Origin: Yeosuana aquiaggeris
Lineage (GTDB): Bacteria > Bacteroidota > Bacteroidia > Flavobacteriales > Flavobacteriaceae
Reading direction: 5' to 3'
Assembly (NCBI RefSeq): GCF_044003965.1
Contig: NZ_JBAWKC010000001.1
Location: forward strand, 1,406,745 to 1,470,744
DNA: 64,000 nt
The notes below the pieces were generated by a model that worked only from the letters and a program-made list of their open reading frames with translations, was not told the origin of the DNA and did no database searches. A program made the position numbers and the translations under genes. Positions 43,527 to 52,101 of this stretch are shown here, in pieces. The stretch's first letter is position 1. The number at the start of each line of letters is the position of its first letter.

Positions 43527-44048
43527 ATGATTGTAGTTTTAATTGGGTATATGGCTTCCGGAAAGTCTAGTTTAGGTAAAGTTTTGGCTAAAAGGTTAAA
43601 CTATAATTTTATTGATTTGGATGATTTTATAGAAACTAAGGAAAAAATGCCTGTTAAGAACATTTTTGATACGAAAGGTGAGATTTATTTTAGAAAAGTG
43701 GAGAACTTATATTTAAAAGAACTCATCTATCATGTCAATGACACTGTTTTATCCCTGGGAGGAGGTACTCCTTGTTATGGTAATAACATGAGGACTCTTT
43801 TAGATACTGATGATGTTAAAAGTATTTACCTAAAAGCATCCATTCCATCTTTAATTAATAGATTAAAAAATGAAAAGATTAAGCGTCCATTAATTTCACA
43901 TATTAAGACCAATCATGAATTAACTGAATTTATTGGTAAGCATTTATTTGAAAGATCGCCATATTATGATCAGGCCCATTTTAAAATTAATACAGATAAT
44001 AAATCTAAAGAAGAAATTGTTGAAGAAATAATTAAAGTATTAATCTAA
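43527..44048 (+). CDS. aroK: Shikimate kinase
   Basis: 173 residues. Phosphorylates shikimate at O3 in the aromatic amino acid pathway. P-loop GYMASGKSS (7-15), shikimate-binding DLDDFIE (~31-37), GEIYFRKVE, and LGGGTPCY (~79-86). Normal length. The 3' end overlaps the convergent phosphoribosyltransferase gene by 9 bp, so there is no room for a terminator between them. Confidence 0.95.
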   Translation: MIVVLIGYMASGKSSLGKVLAKRLNYNFIDLDDFIETKEKMPVKNIFDTKGEIYFRKVENLYLKELIYHVNDTVLSLGGGTPCYGNNMRTLLDTDDVKSIYLKASIPSLINRLKNEKIKRPLISHIKTNHELTEFIGKHLFERSPYYDQAHFKINTDNKSKEEIVEEIIKVLI

Positions 44049-44543
44049 ATACGCTTCAAAAACCGGCCCTTCCAGCATAATTTGAACATGTTCATGCAAG
44101 GAGGTTGATAAGGAAATTCCTTTAAAATCAGCCTTAACAGGATATTTTTTATGGTTTCTATTCACTAAAACGGCTGTTTTAAATTGCTTTAAAGGAACAT
44201 TCAAAAAGTGTTTAACCCCATAAATTAATGTAGTGCCTGAGTTTAAAACATCATCAACTAAAATCAAAGATTTATTTTCATATTCATCAGGAGGAATGGA
44301 TGTTTTTATTTCTTCTAAGGGATTCCTTTTATTGATACTTACTTTACAAAGAATTGGATTAATATCAGAAATTTTCTGAAGAACGGTTTTTAGTTTTTTT
44401 GCGAAGATGTATCCGTTTTTATCAATACCTGCTAAAATAATTTCCGTCTCGTTTACATTGTTTTCATAAATCTGAAAAGCAATACGTCTTATTTTGTTGT
44501 TGATTTGATTATGAGTCAATATGATATTTTTTTCAACAGTCAT
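44040..44543 (-). CDS. PyrR-like phosphoribosyltransferase
   Basis: 167 residues. The PRPP-binding motif ILVDDVLNSGTTL is at residues 94-106. The tail VLVNRNHKKYPVKADFKG with LHEHVQI is like PyrR-type uracil phosphoribosyltransferases, which regulate pyrimidine genes in other phyla. In Bacteroidota the function of such proteins is not settled; a pyrBC neighbour is absent. Convergent with aroK (9-bp overlap). Confidence 0.85.
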   Translation of the reverse strand: MTVEKNIILTHNQINNKIRRIAFQIYENNVNETEIILAGIDKNGYIFAKKLKTVLQKISDINPILCKVSINKRNPLEEIKTSIPPDEYENKSLILVDDVLNSGTTLIYGVKHFLNVPLKQFKTAVLVNRNHKKYPVKADFKGISLSTSLHEHVQIMLEGPVFEAYLD

Positions 44544-44647
44544 AATTACGGTTTATTAAATTAAAGTATAAAATTACTCATTTTTATCTGTCTATTTTAT
44601 TTTTTTTAAATGGACAGATAGAACATGCAAATCACCTTTTTATTTAA

Positions 44648-45031
44648 TTAAAGGTCAGTTAAGGATGTTTCATCATTAAAATTATCCATATCTCTTCTAT
44701 CTTTTTTAGTAGGTCTGCCAACGCCTTTTTTTCTATAATAATCTTTAGATAATTTTAATAGTTCTTGAGCTTCATACTGCTCTTTTGGCGTTTTGTCAGT
44801 TCTATATATGTCAACAAGTTTAGCTCCAATTCTGTTTTCAGGAATATCATTGACAACAAGTTGATAATTTATTTGATCTTTTCTTAATTCAATTAAATCT
44901 TGTGGATAAACCTCTCGGCTAGGTTTAACAATTTCCTTATTTATCCTAACATGCCCTTTCTTGCAGGCAGTAGTGGCAATGGTTCTTGTTTTATAATACC
45001 TTATGCACCATAAATACTTATCAATACGCAT
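44648..45031 (-). CDS. S4-domain RNA-binding protein (Hsp15-like)
   Basis: 127 residues. N-terminal S4 domain MRIDKYLWCIRYYKTRTIATTACKKGHVRIN matches Hsp15/HslR, which binds 50S subunits with stalled peptidyl-tRNA. The C-terminal tail is basic (DYYRKKGVGRPTKKDRR). A -7 box lies 34 bp upstream. An inverted repeat ATCTGTC-N20-GACAGAT follows downstream (44586-44619). Confidence 0.9.
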   Translation of the reverse strand: MRIDKYLWCIRYYKTRTIATTACKKGHVRINKEIVKPSREVYPQDLIELRKDQINYQLVVNDIPENRIGAKLVDIYRTDKTPKEQYEAQELLKLSKDYYRKKGVGRPTKKDRRDMDNFNDETSLTDL

Positions 45032-45065
45032 ATTATTTTTGTAAAACTACGTTAATGTTGTTGTG

Positions 45066-45073
45066 CAAAATTA
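45066..45073 (-). promoter_or_regulatory. -7 box (TAATTTTG) for the S4 gene
   Basis: Fits TAnnTTTG on the minus strand; a TTG lies 24 bp further upstream, slightly beyond the usual spacing. Confidence 0.5.
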
Positions 45074-45112
45074 TATTAAAATTGTATCTTGCCACCTCAA
45101 AAATAAGCAATA

Positions 45113-46117
45113 ATGAGAATAAGAAAAATAGCTCTGTACATTTTAGGGATATCACTCGGTTTTATAGCATGTAAAAAGAATGATGTACCAACGGTTGTGC
45201 CAGATAGGGACAGGGCTGAGCAACAAATTATAGATAATGATTCAATAATTGGTTATTTAGAAACACATTATTATAATTCAAGTGCTTTTGGGGTTTCGAA
45301 CCTAAACCCTAGTTTAACTGATTTACAAATATCAAAACTTCCTGAAGATGGTGTATTACCTGATCCAGATAATAATACTTTATTAATTGATGCAGTTGAA
45401 ACGCTACCCGCTGTTTTTGCCGAAACAGACTATGAATTTTATGTTTTAAAATTAAATCAAGGAGGCGGAGATTCCCCTAAATTCTGTGATAAGGTAAGGG
45501 TGAATTATGAAGGTAAATTGCTGAATGACAACTTGTTTGACAGTACTGCAAATCCTGTAACTTTTGATTTATTAGGTTTGGTTCCTGGATGGCGTAAAGC
45601 ATTGCCATATTTTAGTACTTCAGAGGGGTTTAATGATGTTGGTGATGGAACTATAGATTTTTATAATTTTGGTTTAGGGGTATTGTTTTTTCCCTCTGGT
45701 TTGGGTTATTTCTCTGGATCAACAAATAATATTCCAGCATATTCACCTTTAATCTTTAGTATTGAATTATTTCAAATGTCTCAAAATGACGATGATAATG
45801 ATGGTGTGCCTTCCTTTATGGAAGATTTAAATAACGATGCAGATTATACATTAGAGTTTGATGATACAGATGGAGATAAAATTCCGGATTATGTAGATGT
45901 TGACGATGACGGAGATGGTAAATTAACCTCGAATGAGATTATATTAACTACTTATAATGAAGCTACTAAAGAAGCTATAGAAAATTTACCCTTAGAAGCA
46001 GATCAGGTATTGGTTAAAATAAAGCAGGAATTAGATGGTTCTTTTACAGGAACTGTTATAACCTTGTATGATTCTAATGGTAATGGCATTCCTAACTATC
46101 TTGATAAGAACGAATAA
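45113..46117 (+). CDS. FKBP-like lipoprotein with calcium-loop tail
   Basis: 334 residues with a lipoprotein signal (ILGISLGFIAC, Cys20 lipidation). The middle (~125-225) is FKBP-like: CDKVRVNYEGKLLNDNLFDST, then GLVPGWRKALPYF and YSPLIFSIELFQM, with a longer, altered 80s loop (GDGTIDFYNFGLGVLFFPSGLGYF). After it come aspartate-rich calcium-loop-like repeats (DDDNDGVPSF, DTDGDKIPDYVDVDDDGDGK). A peptidyl-prolyl isomerase role at the periplasmic face of the outer membrane is likely; similar lipoproteins serve gliding/T9SS in this family, but I cannot name it as one. Confidence 0.8.
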   Translation: MRIRKIALYILGISLGFIACKKNDVPTVVPDRDRAEQQIIDNDSIIGYLETHYYNSSAFGVSNLNPSLTDLQISKLPEDGVLPDPDNNTLLIDAVETLPAVFAETDYEFYVLKLNQGGGDSPKFCDKVRVNYEGKLLNDNLFDSTANPVTFDLLGLVPGWRKALPYFSTSEGFNDVGDGTIDFYNFGLGVLFFPSGLGYFSGSTNNIPAYSPLIFSIELFQMSQNDDDNDGVPSFMEDLNNDADYTLEFDDTDGDKIPDYVDVDDDGDGKLTSNEIILTTYNEATKEAIENLPLEADQVLVKIKQELDGSFTGTVITLYDSNGNGIPNYLDKNE

Positions 46118-46140
46118 AAGTATTTTACATCCAGTAAAAT

Positions 46141-46168
46141 AAAAAAGCTCGCAATCGCGAGCTTTTTT
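46141..46168. terminator. Bidirectional terminator
   Basis: Stem AAAAAAGCTCGC / GCGAGCTTTTTT with loop AATC, between the convergent FKBP-like and outer-membrane barrel genes. Confidence 0.93.
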
Positions 46169-46189
46169 ATTTCCTTGAAATTTTAAAAA

Positions 46190-46807
46190 TTATAAAATAA
46201 AGGATAAACTTAAAATTAACTGATTTGGTCTTGTGTCTAATCTGCTTGGTCCAATAGCACCTATATTGCTAACAAATGTAGCCTCATTGTTGTTAAATCC
46301 TCTTTCATAGCGTAAATCAATCCCTATTTTTTCAAAAGTCAACCCAATACCAAAATGGAGTCCTACAGAAAAATCATTTTCAATATCATTAATTGAGATA
46401 CCGCTAAATTCTGAATCCAAAATATATTGAAACGATGGACCGGCAAAAACACTAATAGGGCCAAGTACATGGAGTCCTATAATCATAGGTGCATCCATTT
46501 TTTGCATTTCAAAGGTGTCACTATCATAATCGCTTTTTGTACTTGTGTAAACTAATTCCGGTTTAAAATAGAGTCTTGTTCCAATTTTACCATAAAGACC
46601 AATATGATATCCAATATTTCCATCGGGTTTTTGGGCATTTGCACTAATCGACTCAAAATAATCACCATTCGCATTATAATTTAACCCAGCTTTAATTCCA
46701 AAACCATTTCCAGATTGAGCGAAAGTTGAAGCCGAAATTAAAATAAAAGATAATGCGAGAAAAAATACTTTTTTACTCGCATTGAATTCACTTTTAAAAT
46801 TTTTCAT
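46190..46807 (-). CDS. Outer-membrane beta-barrel (porin-like) protein
   Basis: 205 residues from ATG (MKNFKSEFNASKKV...); the longer ORF starts on TTG. Signal peptide ends SASTFAQ. GIKAGLNYN opens the barrel, strands alternate with short turns, and the C-terminus LDTRPNQLILSLSFIL is the typical terminal beta strand with a final hydrophobic residue. Eight-stranded OmpA/OprF-like family common in Bacteroidota; role structural or small-solute channel. It lies 57 bp after the transketolase gene on the same strand. Confidence 0.82.
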   Translation of the reverse strand: MKNFKSEFNASKKVFFLALSFILISASTFAQSGNGFGIKAGLNYNANGDYFESISANAQKPDGNIGYHIGLYGKIGTRLYFKPELVYTSTKSDYDSDTFEMQKMDAPMIIGLHVLGPISVFAGPSFQYILDSEFSGISINDIENDFSVGLHFGIGLTFEKIGIDLRYERGFNNNEATFVSNIGAIGPSRLDTRPNQLILSLSFIL

Positions 46808-46864
46808 AATTTTCGTTTTTAAGATTTGAAGTATTCTTAAATCAAAAACGTTGCCAAACAAATA

Positions 46865-47818
46865 TTATTTTCTTTTTATTACAGATTCTGCTTTTGAAAT
46901 AATTGAAACACTGTTTAAACCATACTTTTCCATTAATTGAGCTGGCGTTCCAGATTCTCCAAAGATATCATTCGTACCTATGAATTCTTGAGGTGTTGGC
47001 CTGTGTAATGATAATACTCGTGCAACGCTTTCACCTAGACCTCCAATGATATTATGTTCTTCTGCCGTTACAATACAACCGGTTTTTGAAACGGATTCTA
47101 AAATCGCTTTTTCATCTAAAGGTTTAATAGTATGTATATTAATAACTTCTGCAGAAATGCCTCTTTCAAACAAGACTTTAGAAGCCTCTAAAGCTTCCCA
47201 AACTAAATGCCCTGTAGCTACAATGGTAACATCTTTTCCTTCAGTTAGTTTAATGGCTTTTCCAATTTGAAAATTTTGATCAGCAGGAGTGAAAACGGGT
47301 ACTGCTGGTCTCCCAAAACGCAGATAAACGGGTCCTTGATGATCCGCAATCGCAATAGTTGCCGCTTTCGTTTGGTTGTAATCACACGTATTTATAACGG
47401 TCATACCTGGAAGCATTTTCATAAGCCCGATATCCTCTAAAATCTGATGTGTAGCCCCATCTTCACCTAAAGTTAAACCTGCATGTGAAGCACAAATTTT
47501 AACGTTCTTTCCTGAATAGGCTATACATTGACGTATTTGGTCATAAACACGACCAGTAGAAAAGTTAGCAAAAGTTCCTGTAAAAGGAATTTTTCCTCCA
47601 ATAGTTAAACCAGCGGCAAGGCCCATCATGTTGGCTTCTGCAATACCAACTTGAAAAAAACGATCAGGGTTTTCTTCAATAAACTGATCCATCTTTAAAG
47701 AGCCTACCAAGTCAGCACAAAGTGCCACTACATTCCGATTAGTCCTTCCTAATTCTGTTAATCCAGCACCAAAACCACTTCTTGTATCCTTCTTTTCTGT
47801 ATATGTGTATGTTTTCAT
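46865..47818 (-). CDS. Transketolase, C-terminal subunit
   Basis: 317 residues. Carries the pyrimidine-binding domain (GFGAGLTELGRTNRNVVALCADLVGS, then ADHQGPVYLRFGRPAVP) and the C-terminal domain of a transketolase split in two genes. Partner is the N-terminal subunit encoded 18 bp upstream. Transketolase moves two-carbon units between sugar phosphates in the pentose phosphate pathway with thiamine diphosphate. The EANMMGLAAGL segment (with the catalytic Glu) is intact. Confidence 0.93.
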   Translation of the reverse strand: MKTYTYTEKKDTRSGFGAGLTELGRTNRNVVALCADLVGSLKMDQFIEENPDRFFQVGIAEANMMGLAAGLTIGGKIPFTGTFANFSTGRVYDQIRQCIAYSGKNVKICASHAGLTLGEDGATHQILEDIGLMKMLPGMTVINTCDYNQTKAATIAIADHQGPVYLRFGRPAVPVFTPADQNFQIGKAIKLTEGKDVTIVATGHLVWEALEASKVLFERGISAEVINIHTIKPLDEKAILESVSKTGCIVTAEEHNIIGGLGESVARVLSLHRPTPQEFIGTNDIFGESGTPAQLMEKYGLNSVSIISKAESVIKRK

Positions 47819-47836
47819 TTTTTTTCTAATTGGGAA

Positions 47837-48682
47837 TTAATAATCTCCTAAAGTTTCTGGGTTTTGAGCTAAACCAATAGCTAACTGCTCATCGTTTGGC
47901 GCTTTACCATGCCATGCATGTGTATGCATCATGAAATCAACCCCATTACCCATAACTGTTTTTAAAAGTACACAAACAGGCTTACCTTGTCCGGTTTTTG
48001 ATTTTGCTTCAGACATGCCTTTTAAAATGGCTACCATATTATTTCCTTCTTCAATTTCAAAAACTATCCAGCCAAAAGCTTCAAACTTTTCTTTTATACT
48101 GCCCATAGGTAAAACAGTGTCAGTTGATCCATCAATTTGTTGTCCGTTTAAATCTACAGTGGCAATAATATTATCAACTTTTTTTGCAGAAGCATACATA
48201 ATAGCTTCCCAGTTTTGACCTTCTTGTAATTCCCCGTCACCATGCAATGAATAAATAATGTGATGATCATTGTTAAGTTTTTTTGCTTGAGCGGCACCTA
48301 ATGCAACCGACATACCTTGGCCAAGTGAACCAGAAGCAATTCTTACACCTGGTAAACCTTCATGAGTTGTTGGATGTCCTTGCAACCTAGAGTTAATTAA
48401 TCTAAAGGTATTTAATTCTTCAATGGGAAAATAACCAGCACGTGCCAAAACACTATAGAAAGCAGGTGAAATGTGGCCATTTGACAGGAAGAATAGATCT
48501 TCTCCAATTCCATCCATGTTAAAACCTTCTTTTCTAGTCATAATTACGTTGTACAGTGCTACCAGAAATTCAGTACAGCCTAATGAACCACCAGGATGGC
48601 CGGAGTTAACTTTGTGCACCATTCGTAAAATGTCTCTTCTTACTTGAATGGTTAAATCATTTAAATGTTGTGTGCTTGGCAT
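47837..48682 (-). CDS. Transketolase, N-terminal subunit
   Basis: 281 residues. Thiamine-diphosphate-binding domain: HKVNSGHPGGSLGCTEFLVALY, then SLHGDGELQEGQNWEAIMYA (Mg/ThDP motif with GDG and the downstream Asn) and KPVCVLLKTVMGNGVDFM. Forms the full enzyme with the C-terminal subunit. Strong promoter 27 bp upstream. Confidence 0.94.
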   Translation of the reverse strand: MPSTQHLNDLTIQVRRDILRMVHKVNSGHPGGSLGCTEFLVALYNVIMTRKEGFNMDGIGEDLFFLSNGHISPAFYSVLARAGYFPIEELNTFRLINSRLQGHPTTHEGLPGVRIASGSLGQGMSVALGAAQAKKLNNDHHIIYSLHGDGELQEGQNWEAIMYASAKKVDNIIATVDLNGQQIDGSTDTVLPMGSIKEKFEAFGWIVFEIEEGNNMVAILKGMSEAKSKTGQGKPVCVLLKTVMGNGVDFMMHTHAWHGKAPNDEQLAIGLAQNPETLGDY

Positions 48683-48708
48683 GTCTTAATTAGTTAAATT
48701 TTGTATCG

Positions 48709-48738
48709 CAAAAATAACTTTTTATGCTAGTTTTTCAA
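48709..48738 (-). promoter_or_regulatory. Promoter TTG-N19-TATTTTTG for transketolase genes
   Basis: TTG at 48736-48738 and TATTTTTG at 48709-48716 on the minus strand. Confidence 0.78.
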
Positions 48739-48870
48739 AGTAATAAGGTTCTATTTTAACCAAAATTCAAGTAGTGTTAACAAGTTTATTTTTTGTCAAT
48801 AACAATTAATATAATGATTTGTTAATTATCTTTACTTCTAGGTCTTAAATTATTTTAATTCGAATCAGTG

Positions 48871-48924
48871 AACCTACATATTAGTAAGATAAAATTAAAT
48901 TAAAATTAAAAAAATATGTAGGTT
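48871..48924. promoter_or_regulatory. 12-bp inverted repeat before tgt
   Basis: AACCTACATATT at 48871-48882 and its exact reverse complement AATATGTAGGTT at 48913-48924 flank a 30-nt A/T-rich spacer. The right arm overlaps the tgt -7 box. Could be a regulator site or a large hairpin; it has no T tract, so it is not a terminator. Confidence 0.55.
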
Positions 48925-48926
48925 TG
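48919..48926 (+). promoter_or_regulatory. -7 box (TAGGTTTG) for tgt
   Basis: Fits TAnnTTTG, 21 bp before the chosen ATG. The TTG start of the longer tgt ORF is inside it, which supports the ATG. Confidence 0.5.
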
Positions 48927-48947
48927 CCGACTGATGATTTTATGATT

Positions 48948-50078
48948 ATGAAATTTGAGTTAAAAGGTAAAGACCAACAAAGTAAAGCTAGAGCCGGAAT
49001 TATAAGGACAGACCATGGCGTAATTGAAACGCCTATTTTTATGCCAGTGGGAACCGTGGCTTCTGTAAAGGGAGTTCATCAGCGAGAACTGAAAAATGAT
49101 ATTAACCCCGATATTATTCTTGGAAACACCTATCATCTATACCTTCGGCCTCAAACGGAAATTTTGGAAAAGGCCGGAGGGCTTCATAAATTCATGAATT
49201 GGGATAGAAACATTCTTACTGATTCTGGTGGATACCAAGTTTATTCATTATCAGCTAATCGTAAAATTAAAGAGGAAGGTGTCAAGTTTAAATCTCATAT
49301 AGATGGGAGTTATCATACTTTTACTCCAGAAAATGTTATGGAAATTCAGCGTAGTATAGGCGCTGATATTATTATGGCTTTTGATGAATGTACACCATAT
49401 CCATGTGATTATAATTATGCCAAAAGATCCATGCATATGACCCATCGCTGGTTAGATAGATGTATTAATCAACTGGAAAAAACGCCCTTAAAATATAATT
49501 ATGATCAAGCTTTTTTTCCAATAGTTCAAGGGAGTACCTATAAAGATTTGCGGATGCAATCTGCAGAATATATTGCAAATGCAGGAGCGGTTGGTAATGC
49601 AATTGGTGGTTTATCAGTGGGTGAACCAGCAGAGGAAATGTATGCCATGACAGAGATTGTTTGTAATATTTTACCAGAAGATAAACCGCGTTATTTAATG
49701 GGCGTTGGGACACCAATAAATATTTTAGAAAACATTGCGTTAGGTATTGATATGTTTGATTGTGTTATGCCTACAAGAAATGCCAGGAACGGTATGTTAT
49801 TTACCGCTCATGGTACCATGAACATCAAAAACGTTAAATGGAAAGATGATTTTTCTCCTGTTGACGAAATGGGTATGACTTATGTAGATACTGATTACAC
49901 CAAAGCCTATTTAAGGCATTTATTTTCTGTCAATGAGCTATTAGGAATGCAAATAGCAACCATCCATAATTTAGGGTTCTATTTGTGGTTGGTTCGCGAA
50001 GCAAGAAAACATATATTAGCAGGAGATTTCAATAGTTGGAAAAATCTAATGGTTAATCAAATGAATAAACGATTGTAG
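48948..50078 (+). CDS. tgt: tRNA-guanine transglycosylase (queuosine), zinc cysteines missing
   Basis: 376 residues from ATG (MKFELKGKDQQSKARAG), the usual family start; ATG six bases upstream is possible. Swaps G34 for preQ1 in GUN anticodon tRNAs. Core motifs are intact: FMPVGT, DSGGYQVYSL, GGLSVGEP, MGVGTP, and MFDCVMPTRNARNG with the nucleophilic Asp. The zinc site is unusual: where the standard enzyme has PECDCYTC, this one has DEMGMTYVD (~306-314), so all three Cys ligands are replaced while the later His (TIHNLGF) stays. Followed 1 bp later by the LptF/G-type gene. Confidence 0.94.
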   Translation: MKFELKGKDQQSKARAGIIRTDHGVIETPIFMPVGTVASVKGVHQRELKNDINPDIILGNTYHLYLRPQTEILEKAGGLHKFMNWDRNILTDSGGYQVYSLSANRKIKEEGVKFKSHIDGSYHTFTPENVMEIQRSIGADIIMAFDECTPYPCDYNYAKRSMHMTHRWLDRCINQLEKTPLKYNYDQAFFPIVQGSTYKDLRMQSAEYIANAGAVGNAIGGLSVGEPAEEMYAMTEIVCNILPEDKPRYLMGVGTPINILENIALGIDMFDCVMPTRNARNGMLFTAHGTMNIKNVKWKDDFSPVDEMGMTYVDTDYTKAYLRHLFSVNELLGMQIATIHNLGFYLWLVREARKHILAGDFNSWKNLMVNQMNKRL

Positions 50079-50079
50079 A

Positions 50080-51156
50080 ATGAAAATTCTGGATTGGTAC
50101 ATATTAAAACGCTATTTGTTCACATTTTTCATGATGCTATTACTGTTTATTCCTATTGGAATTACAGTTAATCTGGCAGAAAAGATTGGAAAATTATTGG
50201 AGAATGAAGTGCCTTTAAAAGAGATTGTGATTTTCTATTTAAATTTCACTGTTTACTTTGCGTATTTACTATTTCCTCTTTTTTTATTTTTATCTGTTAT
50301 ATGGTTTACATCTAAGCTAGCGAATAATACTGAAGTTATTGCTTTTTTAAGTTCTGGTGTTTCATTTTCTCGATTTTTAAGGCCTTATATCATTGGTGCC
50401 TCAATTACTGGTGGATTGGCTTTGTTTTTAGGTATGTATCTTGCTCCAATAGCGAGTAAAGGTTTTAATGAATTTGAATATAAATATTTACATCCAAATA
50501 GAAAGACGACGCAAGATGTTAATGTATTTAGGCAAATCAATGATAATGAGTTTATTTATGTAAGCAGTTTTGACATCAATAATAAGCAAGGTATTAATTT
50601 TACTTTGGAGCATATTGAAGATAATAAGCTGAAGTATAAAATAAGTGCCAAAACCATTAAATATATAGCGAAAGATACAACTTACAGATTAGTTGACTAT
50701 GTGAAAAGAACCGTAGGTAATTTAGAAGATGAGTTAGTTTTTGAAAGAAGTAAAGACACTTTATTTCCATTTGATGTAGAAGATTTAACTCCAGTTATTT
50801 ACATAGCAGAAATATTACCTTATTCAGAATTATCAAAATTTATAGAAAAGGAAGAGAAAAGAGGTTCTTCAAACATTGGTCGTTATGAATTAGTATTATA
50901 TAGAAAATGGAGTTTACCTGTTTCTGTCTTTATATTAACCATAATAGCCGTAGCTGTATCGTCAATTAAACGCAGAGGAGGAATGGGTGTGAATTTAGCC
51001 ATAGGTATTTGTATCGCTATGGTTTTTGTTTTTTTCGATAAAATTTTTGGTGTATTGGCAGAACAATCTAATTTTCCTTCATTCATCGCGGTATGGTTTC
51101 CTAACATGGTTTTCGGTATTTTAGCATTTTATCTATTAAGGAATGCTAAACGATAA
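50080..51156 (+). CDS. LptF/LptG family LPS-export permease
   Basis: 358 residues of the YjgP/YjgQ family: ILDWYILKRYLFTFFMML with TM1, the periplasmic jellyroll about residues 125-265, and three C-terminal TMs (VFILTIIAVAVSSIKRRGGMG, IGICIAMVFVFFDKIFGVLAE). Together with LptB2 it lifts LPS from the inner membrane to the Lpt bridge. It starts 1 bp after tgt and overlaps the next gene by 14 bp, so all three are probably co-transcribed. I cannot decide between LptF and LptG. Confidence 0.9.
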   Translation: MKILDWYILKRYLFTFFMMLLLFIPIGITVNLAEKIGKLLENEVPLKEIVIFYLNFTVYFAYLLFPLFLFLSVIWFTSKLANNTEVIAFLSSGVSFSRFLRPYIIGASITGGLALFLGMYLAPIASKGFNEFEYKYLHPNRKTTQDVNVFRQINDNEFIYVSSFDINNKQGINFTLEHIEDNKLKYKISAKTIKYIAKDTTYRLVDYVKRTVGNLEDELVFERSKDTLFPFDVEDLTPVIYIAEILPYSELSKFIEKEEKRGSSNIGRYELVLYRKWSLPVSVFILTIIAVAVSSIKRRGGMGVNLAIGICIAMVFVFFDKIFGVLAEQSNFPSFIAVWFPNMVFGILAFYLLRNAKR

Positions 51157-52039
51157 GATTAAAAGTTACCTGCATCTTCATTTTTTGGTATTTATTGCGG
51201 GTTTTACAGCTATTTTAGGAGAATTAATTACCATTCCGGCAGTACCGTTAGTATGGTTTAGGATGTTGATAGCTACTATATTGGTGTTTATTTATATTAA
51301 AGTATCAAAGACTGATATTAGTATTTCTCCAAAAGCAGTTGTTAAACTTTTTATTGCAGGTTTTATTATTGCCCTGCATTGGATAACCTTTTTTGGATCC
51401 ATCGATGTATCAAATGTTTCTATTGCTTTAGCCATGTTTTCAACGGGTGCTTTTTTCGCTTCCATCATTGAACCCATAGTTTTTAAACGCAAAATAATTT
51501 GGTATGAAATTATTTTTGGAATCCTTGTTGTTGTAGGGATTTTTATCATCACACAAAGTGAATTAAAATATCTTAAAGGGATTATTTTGGGCATTTCTTC
51601 GGCATTTCTCTCTTCACTATTTGCAGTGCTGAATGCTAAATTTTTAGAGAGACACACGGCGACGACGATATCTTTTTATGAATTTATAAGTGGAGTTGCT
51701 TTTATAACGCTTTTTATACTACTTTTTTATGACGGATTTTCATTGGAGTTTTTCCAACTAAGTATGTCAGATTATGGTTATTTATTTATTTTGGCATCTA
51801 TTTGTACGGCTTATGCATTCATAGCAGCGGTTTATGTTATGAAGGTAATCAGTCCATTTACGGTTATTTTAAGCTATAATTTAGAGCCGGTTTACGGAAT
51901 TATATTAGCCATTATATTATTTCCTGAAAAGGAAAAAATGAGTGCTAATTTTTATTACGGTGCGGCAATAATTCTAATTACAGTCATGTTAAACGGGCTA
52001 TTAAAAAATAAGAGATTACTAAAAAGAAAAGGTTCTTAG
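51143..52039 (+). CDS. EamA/DMT family exporter
   Basis: 298 residues, ten membrane segments in two EamA repeats (about 1-140 and 145-290), e.g. VPLVWFRMLIATILVF, ALHWITFFGSIDVSNVSIA and PFTVILSYNLEPVYGIILA. Drug/metabolite exporter of the inner membrane; substrate unknown. The ATG overlaps the end of the LptF/G gene by 14 bp. Confidence 0.9.
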   Translation: MLNDKIKSYLHLHFLVFIAGFTAILGELITIPAVPLVWFRMLIATILVFIYIKVSKTDISISPKAVVKLFIAGFIIALHWITFFGSIDVSNVSIALAMFSTGAFFASIIEPIVFKRKIIWYEIIFGILVVVGIFIITQSELKYLKGIILGISSAFLSSLFAVLNAKFLERHTATTISFYEFISGVAFITLFILLFYDGFSLEFFQLSMSDYGYLFILASICTAYAFIAAVYVMKVISPFTVILSYNLEPVYGIILAIILFPEKEKMSANFYYGAAIILITVMLNGLLKNKRLLKRKGS

Positions 52040-52062
52040 ATGTGAATCAAAATTAAAGTTTT

Positions 52063-52070
52063 TATATTTG
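52063..52070 (+). promoter_or_regulatory. -7 box (TATATTTG) for accA
   Basis: Fits TAnnTTTG, 31 bp before the accA ATG; -33 TTG not evident. Confidence 0.5.
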
Positions 52071-52101
52071 TATACTAACTAAAATATAACTAGAAATTCT
52101 T

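Noticed and set aside
44586..44655. Inverted repeats downstream of the S4 gene as a terminator
   Set aside because: ATCTGTC-N20-GACAGAT and ACCTTT-N10-AAAGGT are short, and no T tract follows in the right direction.
46865..48682. Transketolase broken by a frameshift
   Set aside because: The two parts have proper start and stop codons and an 18-bp spacer; split transketolases are normal in many bacteria.
48871..48947. preQ1 riboswitch before tgt
   Set aside because: No compact C-rich hairpin with A-rich tail; only a simple inverted repeat.
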